64,000 nucleotides of DNA from Penium margaritaceum (taxonomy: Eukaryota > Streptophyta > Zygnematophyceae > Desmidiales > Peniaceae). Under the pieces are notes generated by a model that was given only the letters and a program-made list of their open reading frames with translations, was not told where the DNA came from and did not search any database. Made by a program: the position numbers and the translations under genes. Within the stretch, counting starts at the first letter, position 1. Every line of letters begins with the position of its first letter. Shown piece by piece: positions 59,755-64,000 of the stretch. The stretch spans positions 39,178-103,177 of the forward strand of contig SZWC01001534.1 in NCBI GenBank assembly GCA_023375785.1. The letters run 5' to 3'.

Positions 59755-61600
59755 ACGACTACTGCAGTAGCAGCAGCACCTGCCGCTGCTGCAACAACAG
59801 CCACCGCCGCTGCAGCAGCAGCAGCTGCCGCCGCCGCAGGAGCAGTAGCTGCCGCCGCCGCCGCCACAGCAACAGCAGCTGCCGCCGCCGCACCAGCAGT
59901 AGCCGACTCAGCAGCAACTGTAGCCGTCGCCGCCTCAGCAGCAGCAGCCGCCGCCGTCGCAGCAGCAGCAGCCGCCGCCTCTAGAGCAGCAGCCGCCACC
60001 GCTACAGTAGCAGCAGCCGCCTCCCATACAGCAGCAGCCACCGCCGCTGCAGCAACAGAAGCCGCCGCCCCTACAACAGCAGCAACAGCAGCAGCAGCAG
60101 CAGCCCACTGGTAGCGTTAGCGGCAACCCTGACCCACTTGCTGCTCTTCAGCAACAACTCGCCGCCTTGAAACAGCAGCTTGCAGCGCTTTAGCCAATCG
60201 CCTCCCACACCGCCACCAGCGCGCTGCCGTTGTTCACCCCTCCAGGGCACGCTAGCCCAGCTGTGTCCGCCGCCACGTACTACCTAGCTCAGCAGCAGAC
60301 TGAGCGCCAACAGCATACAGTAGCCTCCGTCCTTGGCCCCACTCTGGGTGCCGGCCGTAGGCAGAAGGACTTTGAGACACCGCCGCCGCCGCTTCAGGCC
60401 GACGAGCAGTTCCGGAGCTGGGAGCTCAGCTTCCGGATCTAGGCGCAGGGTGAGGGTCTGTGGGCCTACTACACCCTCCCTTACGACTCCACCCAGGCCG
60501 ATCAGCTATATGACGCTGGTCGCGCCGTCCGCGCCCTCGTACCAGTCGCCCCCCCCAGCTTCCCGCCTTGCCCTGGAGCACTTCCTCGGCGACTTCACCG
60601 CTGGTGACATCCCTGACCCCGCAGCCGCATGGCACGTCCTTACCAGACCCCATCGCCTGTCCAGCGACGCTAAAATCAGCCGTCTGCTCCGGGAGTTCAA
60701 CTCCCTGCACATGGGGGAGACCGAGACGGTCACTGCCTACTGGCATCGGGCGGAGGACATCCTCCGTCGACTCGGCAAATCTGCTCCGCCCCCTCTGTCC
60801 GCGCTCCTCACCATCAAGCGCGGCGCCACCAGCGCATACGCGGACGTCTTCGTCCACTACCCTCAGGACGTACTCTTGACCATGGAGGCCCAGGGCACTC
60901 TCATGCCCTGGGCATATGAGCTCTTCCTCCGCATTGAGGAAGCTCGCCAGGAGTCCCAGCTCCATCGCGCGGAGGCCCTTGCATCCCCTGCCGTCGCCGC
61001 CCNCGTCCTCACCAGACCCCATCGCCTGTCCAGCGACGCTGAGATCAGCCGTCTGCTCCGGGAGTTCAACTCCCTGCACATGGGGGAGACCGAGACGGTC
61101 ACTGCCTACTGGCAGCGGGCGGAGGACATCCTCCGTCGACTCGGCAAATCTGCTCCGCCCCCTCTGTCCGCGCTCCTCACCATCAAGTGCGGCGCCACCA
61201 GCGCATACGCGGACGTCTTCGTCCACTACCCTCAGGACGTACTCTTGACCATGGAGGCCCAGGGCACTCTCATGCCCTGGGCATATGAGCTCTTCCTCCG
61301 CATTGAGGAAGCTCGCCAGGAGTCCCAGCTCCATCGCGCGAAGGCCCTTGCATCCCCTGCCGTCGCCGCCCCTGCCATTGCCTTCGTGGCCGTTGCCGCC
61401 CCCGTCGCAGCTTCCCCATCGCCCTCGGGGAAGAAGAAGAAAAGCCGGAACAAGAAGGGCAAGGGTCCATCGCAACAGCAGCAGCAGTAGTCATCGATCG
61501 GTTCCAGCGGTAGCAGCTCGGTCTGCCACAACTGTGGCCAGCCCGGGCACGGGTGGTACACGTGCCCTCTCCCGACGGACGAGGCCTGCGTCATCGCCAC
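59755..61600 (+). mobile_element. Copia gag region with Gln/Pro-rich front
   Basis: A Q/P-rich stretch (QQQQPPP-type repeats, 59755-60110) precedes the gag core, which shows WHVLTRPHRLSSDAKISRLL and LLREFNSLHMGETETVTAYW, typical of the UBN2-like gag of plant Copia. It then has a Lys-rich tail and a CCHC knuckle CHNCGQPGHGWYTC near 61520. A duplicated gag segment spans the single N at 61003. Confidence 0.75.
60640..61370 (+). repeat. Duplicated gag segment either side of a single N (61003)
   Basis: About 360 bases before the N are repeated after it with only about four or five differences. As at 25863, the N marks a join of two similar contigs, so this may be an assembly duplication. Confidence 0.85.
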
Positions 61601-62129
61601 CATGCGACGCCAGCGGGAGCGCCGCCTCGCCTCTGCCGCCGTCGCTGCTGCTGGTCCTGCCACTCCGACATCGTCCAGCAGCTCTGCCACTCCGACAGCT
61701 CCGCCTGTCCTGTAGACACCCGCACCGTAGCAGTACTACCCGCCGCAGTACTACCCTCAGCCATCGGCACCTCCGCTTCCTTCGCCGGCTCAGCCCTCCT
61801 ACTACCCGGGCTTCGGCGCCGTCACTCCGCATTCCGTCTCCACTCCTGGACCGTCATCTCGGGAGCGTCAGCTGGAGCAGTTCATCGCGCTCTAGCTTGG
61901 CCTCCCTCGCCCTCCTCCCTAGGGAAGTGCGAGTTGCGTCACCTCCCTCCCTCCGGCCCATCCCTGCATGACTGAGAGTGAGCTGCGGTCGTGTCCCGTT
62001 CCCTCGTCTGTCTTGTCATCTCTCGTGATCTCCCCCACCTCACTCCTTGACGACATTGCATGGCTTGACGACTGGCAGTCTCGTTTCGCACCTCCTTCCA
62101 CCGTGTCTGCGTCCATCGCTTGCTGCCAA

Positions 62130-62559
62130 ATGACCGTGACTGATCTGGCGACCCCTGTCCAGGACCCTGCTCAGACCTGGATCATCGACTCCGGGGCGAC
62201 GCATCACATGACGGCCTCTCACGAGGCCTTCAGTCTGCTCGGTCCCGTCGGCGATGTCTCCGGTGTCCGTACGGGCTCGGGACAAGTGTTACCTGTCCGT
62301 GGGGTAGGCGCCGTTCGTTTTCGTGGTCCGGCCGGTGACGTCTTTCTGACCGATGTTCTCTTCGTCCCTGGTCTCGAGCTCAGCCTCCTGTCCGTGACTG
62401 CCCTTGACCGCATGAGCATGGACGTTGTGCACTCACGTGGTGTTGGCACTGTGTCGTTGCGTCCGTCGGGTCTTGTCGTCCTGCACGCCACCGCCTGTGG
62501 CAACTTGTGGCACGTTCCCCGCCTCTCCTCCTCCCCTCCCGTCTCCTCCTCGTCGGCTG
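62130..62559 (+). mobile_element. Copia protease region
   Basis: WIIDSGATHHMTASHEAF is the retropepsin active-site block of Copia elements, followed by LPVRGVGAVRFRG, DVLFVPGLELSLLSV and the NLWHV block. The second half of this segment is repeated after the N run at 62560. Confidence 0.85.
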
Positions 62560-62605
62560 NNNNNNNNNNNNNNNNNNNNNNNNNNNNNNNNNNNNNNNNN
62601 NNNNN
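62560..62605. other. Assembly gap (46 N) between near-identical copies
   Basis: The ~260 bases right of the gap (62606-62870) repeat those left of it (about 62297-62559) with about three differences. A duplicated contig end is the simplest reading. Confidence 0.9.
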
Positions 62606-62899
62606 TGTCCGTGGGGTAGGCGTCGTTCGTTTTCGTGGTCCGGCCGGTGACGTCTTTCTGACCGATGTTCTCTTCGTCCCTGGTCTCGAGCTCAGCCTCC
62701 TGTCCGTGACTGCCCTTGACCGCATGAGCATGGACGTTGTGCACTCACGTGGTGTTGGCACTGTGTCGTTGCGTCCGTCGGGTCTTGTCGTCCTGCACGC
62801 CACCGCCTGTGGCAACTTGTGGCACGTTCCCCGCCTCTCCTCCTCTCCTCCCGTCTCCTCCTCATCGGCTGTGACCGGTCATGTGTTCGTTACCAGCAC

Positions 62900-64000
62900 G
62901 CTTTCTCCTCAGCACACCCGCCTCTTGCATCGCCGCCTTTGCCACGTTCACTCTGCCGCAGTTGAGAGCATGCTCCGCACCTAGCCGGCCAAGGGCCTTG
63001 ATCCGGAGACTTTCCCTCTCCCGTGCCCCACTGAGTGCATTGACTGCGCTCAGGGGAAGATGCACCGGTCCACGTACCCCCTATCTTCCTCTCGTGCGTC
63101 CGCCCCCCTTGACCTTGTCCACTCGGACGTCATGGGCCCTCTCCCCACCAAGTCCGTCGGTGAGCATGGCCGCTATGTCCTCACTCTTACGGACGACTAC
63201 TCTCGCTACCGTTGGGTCTTCAGCCTCAGGCAGAAGAGCGATGTCACCCGAACCATTCAGGAATGGCTTGTCCTCGCGGAGCGCGAGTGTGGCCGCCCCC
63301 TTCGCGGCTTTCGCTCCGATCGCGGTGGCGAGTACCTGGGTGAGGCCATGACGTTTCTTGCCTCCCGTGGTATCCGCCATGAGACGTCTGCGCCCTACAC
63401 ACCCGCCCAGAACGGCGTCTCCGAGCGGTGGAACCGTACCATGGTCGACGCCGTCCGCACCATGCGGGTTGAGTCCGGTCTCTCCGATGGCTTCTATTTT
63501 GAAGCCATGGCCTACATGACCTGGGTCTGGAACCGAATTCCCCACGGTCCCCTTCCCAACCAGTCCACGCCCTATCAGCACTGGTGCGGTCGGCGTGCTG
63601 ACCTCCGCCCGGCTCGCGTCTGGGGCTGCGTAGCCGTGGTGTGCCTGCCCACCCCACAGCAGGGCGGCAAGCTCGTCCCCCGCGGACGCCCCTGCACTTT
63701 TCTCGGCGTGTCTCGTCAGTCCAAGGCATGGCGCTTCTGGGACCCATCCCGACACTGCATCGTCGAGTCCCGCGATGCCCTCTTCTTTGAGGACCTATTT
63801 CCCCGCGACCTCATCCGCTCCGGCTCGTCCGTGTCCCTCCCGTCGCGTGGGGGAGTGGTGAGTCCGTCCTCCGTCCTGTCGCTTCCGGGTGACACATCAC
63901 TCCGACCCTCTGAGCCGGCAGCCCTAGTCGCGTCCGCTGACCCCTCCGGGCCGGCAGCCTCAGTCGCATCCGCTGGCACTTCCGGGCCGACAGCCCCAGT
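62900..64000 (+). mobile_element. Copia pre-integrase and integrase region, to the window edge
   Basis: LLHRRLCHVHSAAV and a CIDCAQGKMHRS zinc-binding block lead into the catalytic core (HSDVMGPLP, LTDDYSRYRWVF, SDRGGEY, PYTPAQNGVSERWNRT), then the WGCVAVV and FLGVSRQSKAWRFWDP blocks of the Copia C-terminal integrase. From 63.83 kb it becomes the Ser/Ala/Pro-rich linker that precedes reverse transcriptase, which lies outside the window. Confidence 0.88.

Larger units (their letters stand above)
57600..64000 (+). mobile_element. Copia element, 5' half, cut by the window edge
   Basis: The LTR start is not fixed, because its partner lies outside the window. The LTR end is set near 58135 by the primer site at 58138. 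Then follow a ~2-kb CAG-rich leader, gag (about 60.2-61.6 kb), protease (about 62.1-62.5 kb) and pre-integrase plus integrase (about 62.9-63.8 kb), continuing off the right edge into a Ser/Pro/Ala-rich linker. Integrase before reverse transcriptase marks Copia. It differs in sequence from the young tandem and the old copy. It has several breaks and looks intermediate in age. Confidence 0.85.

Overview
This window is eukaryotic and almost certainly from the plant lineage. It has two intron-containing host genes whose proteins match plant families, a chromodomain-bearing Ty3 element, Copia elements, a Mutator-like transposon and very large amounts of simple and tandem repeat. Alanine-, glutamine- and proline-rich insertions in the host protein and a Copia primer site like that of some algal and yeast elements suggest a green or streptophyte alga with a big repeat-rich genome. 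The species cannot be fixed from sequence alone, and the algal placement is inference.

Layout. 0-15.6 kb is AT-rich and nearly free of genes. It holds a (CA)n tract, a worn ~188-bp satellite, and three large blocks of one 17-bp minisatellite whose orientation flips (+, -, +). Between the blocks lie tandem ~235-bp units, each carrying a long inverted repeat, plus 10-bp and 11-bp minisatellites and a small palindromic insert. 15.6-20.7 kb has an assembly gap, two exons of an MTR4/HEN2-type exosome RNA helicase (+), a tRNA-derived SINE in their intron and several short-period arrays, one with a higher-order period of about 477 bp.

21.6-38.2 kb is a broken Ty3 chromovirus. Near its 3' end, inside the chromodomain region, sits a tandem pair of young Copia elements on the minus strand, arranged LTR-internal-LTR-internal-LTR. 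These Copia copies have a primer site matching the anticodon arm of initiator tRNA-Met, unlike the other elements here, which use its 3' end. 38.2-43.6 kb is an old, heavily broken Copia (+). 43.6-45.4 kb is a diverged foldback element. 46.6-48.8 kb is a decayed Mutator-like transposase with SWIM and CCHC motifs.

51.2-55.7 kb holds the one complete host gene. It has five exons with consistent phases and encodes a 403-residue extended SDR of the RmlD/MAT2B-like type. 58.1-64 kb is the 5' half of a fourth LTR element, a Copia (+) with a CAG-rich leader, running off the right edge.

The two host genes show no functional link. The retroelements form a nested time series: an old chromovirus and an old Copia, then the young Copia tandem inside the chromovirus. 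Several N runs sit exactly between near-identical flanking copies, so some local duplications are probably assembly seams rather than biology.
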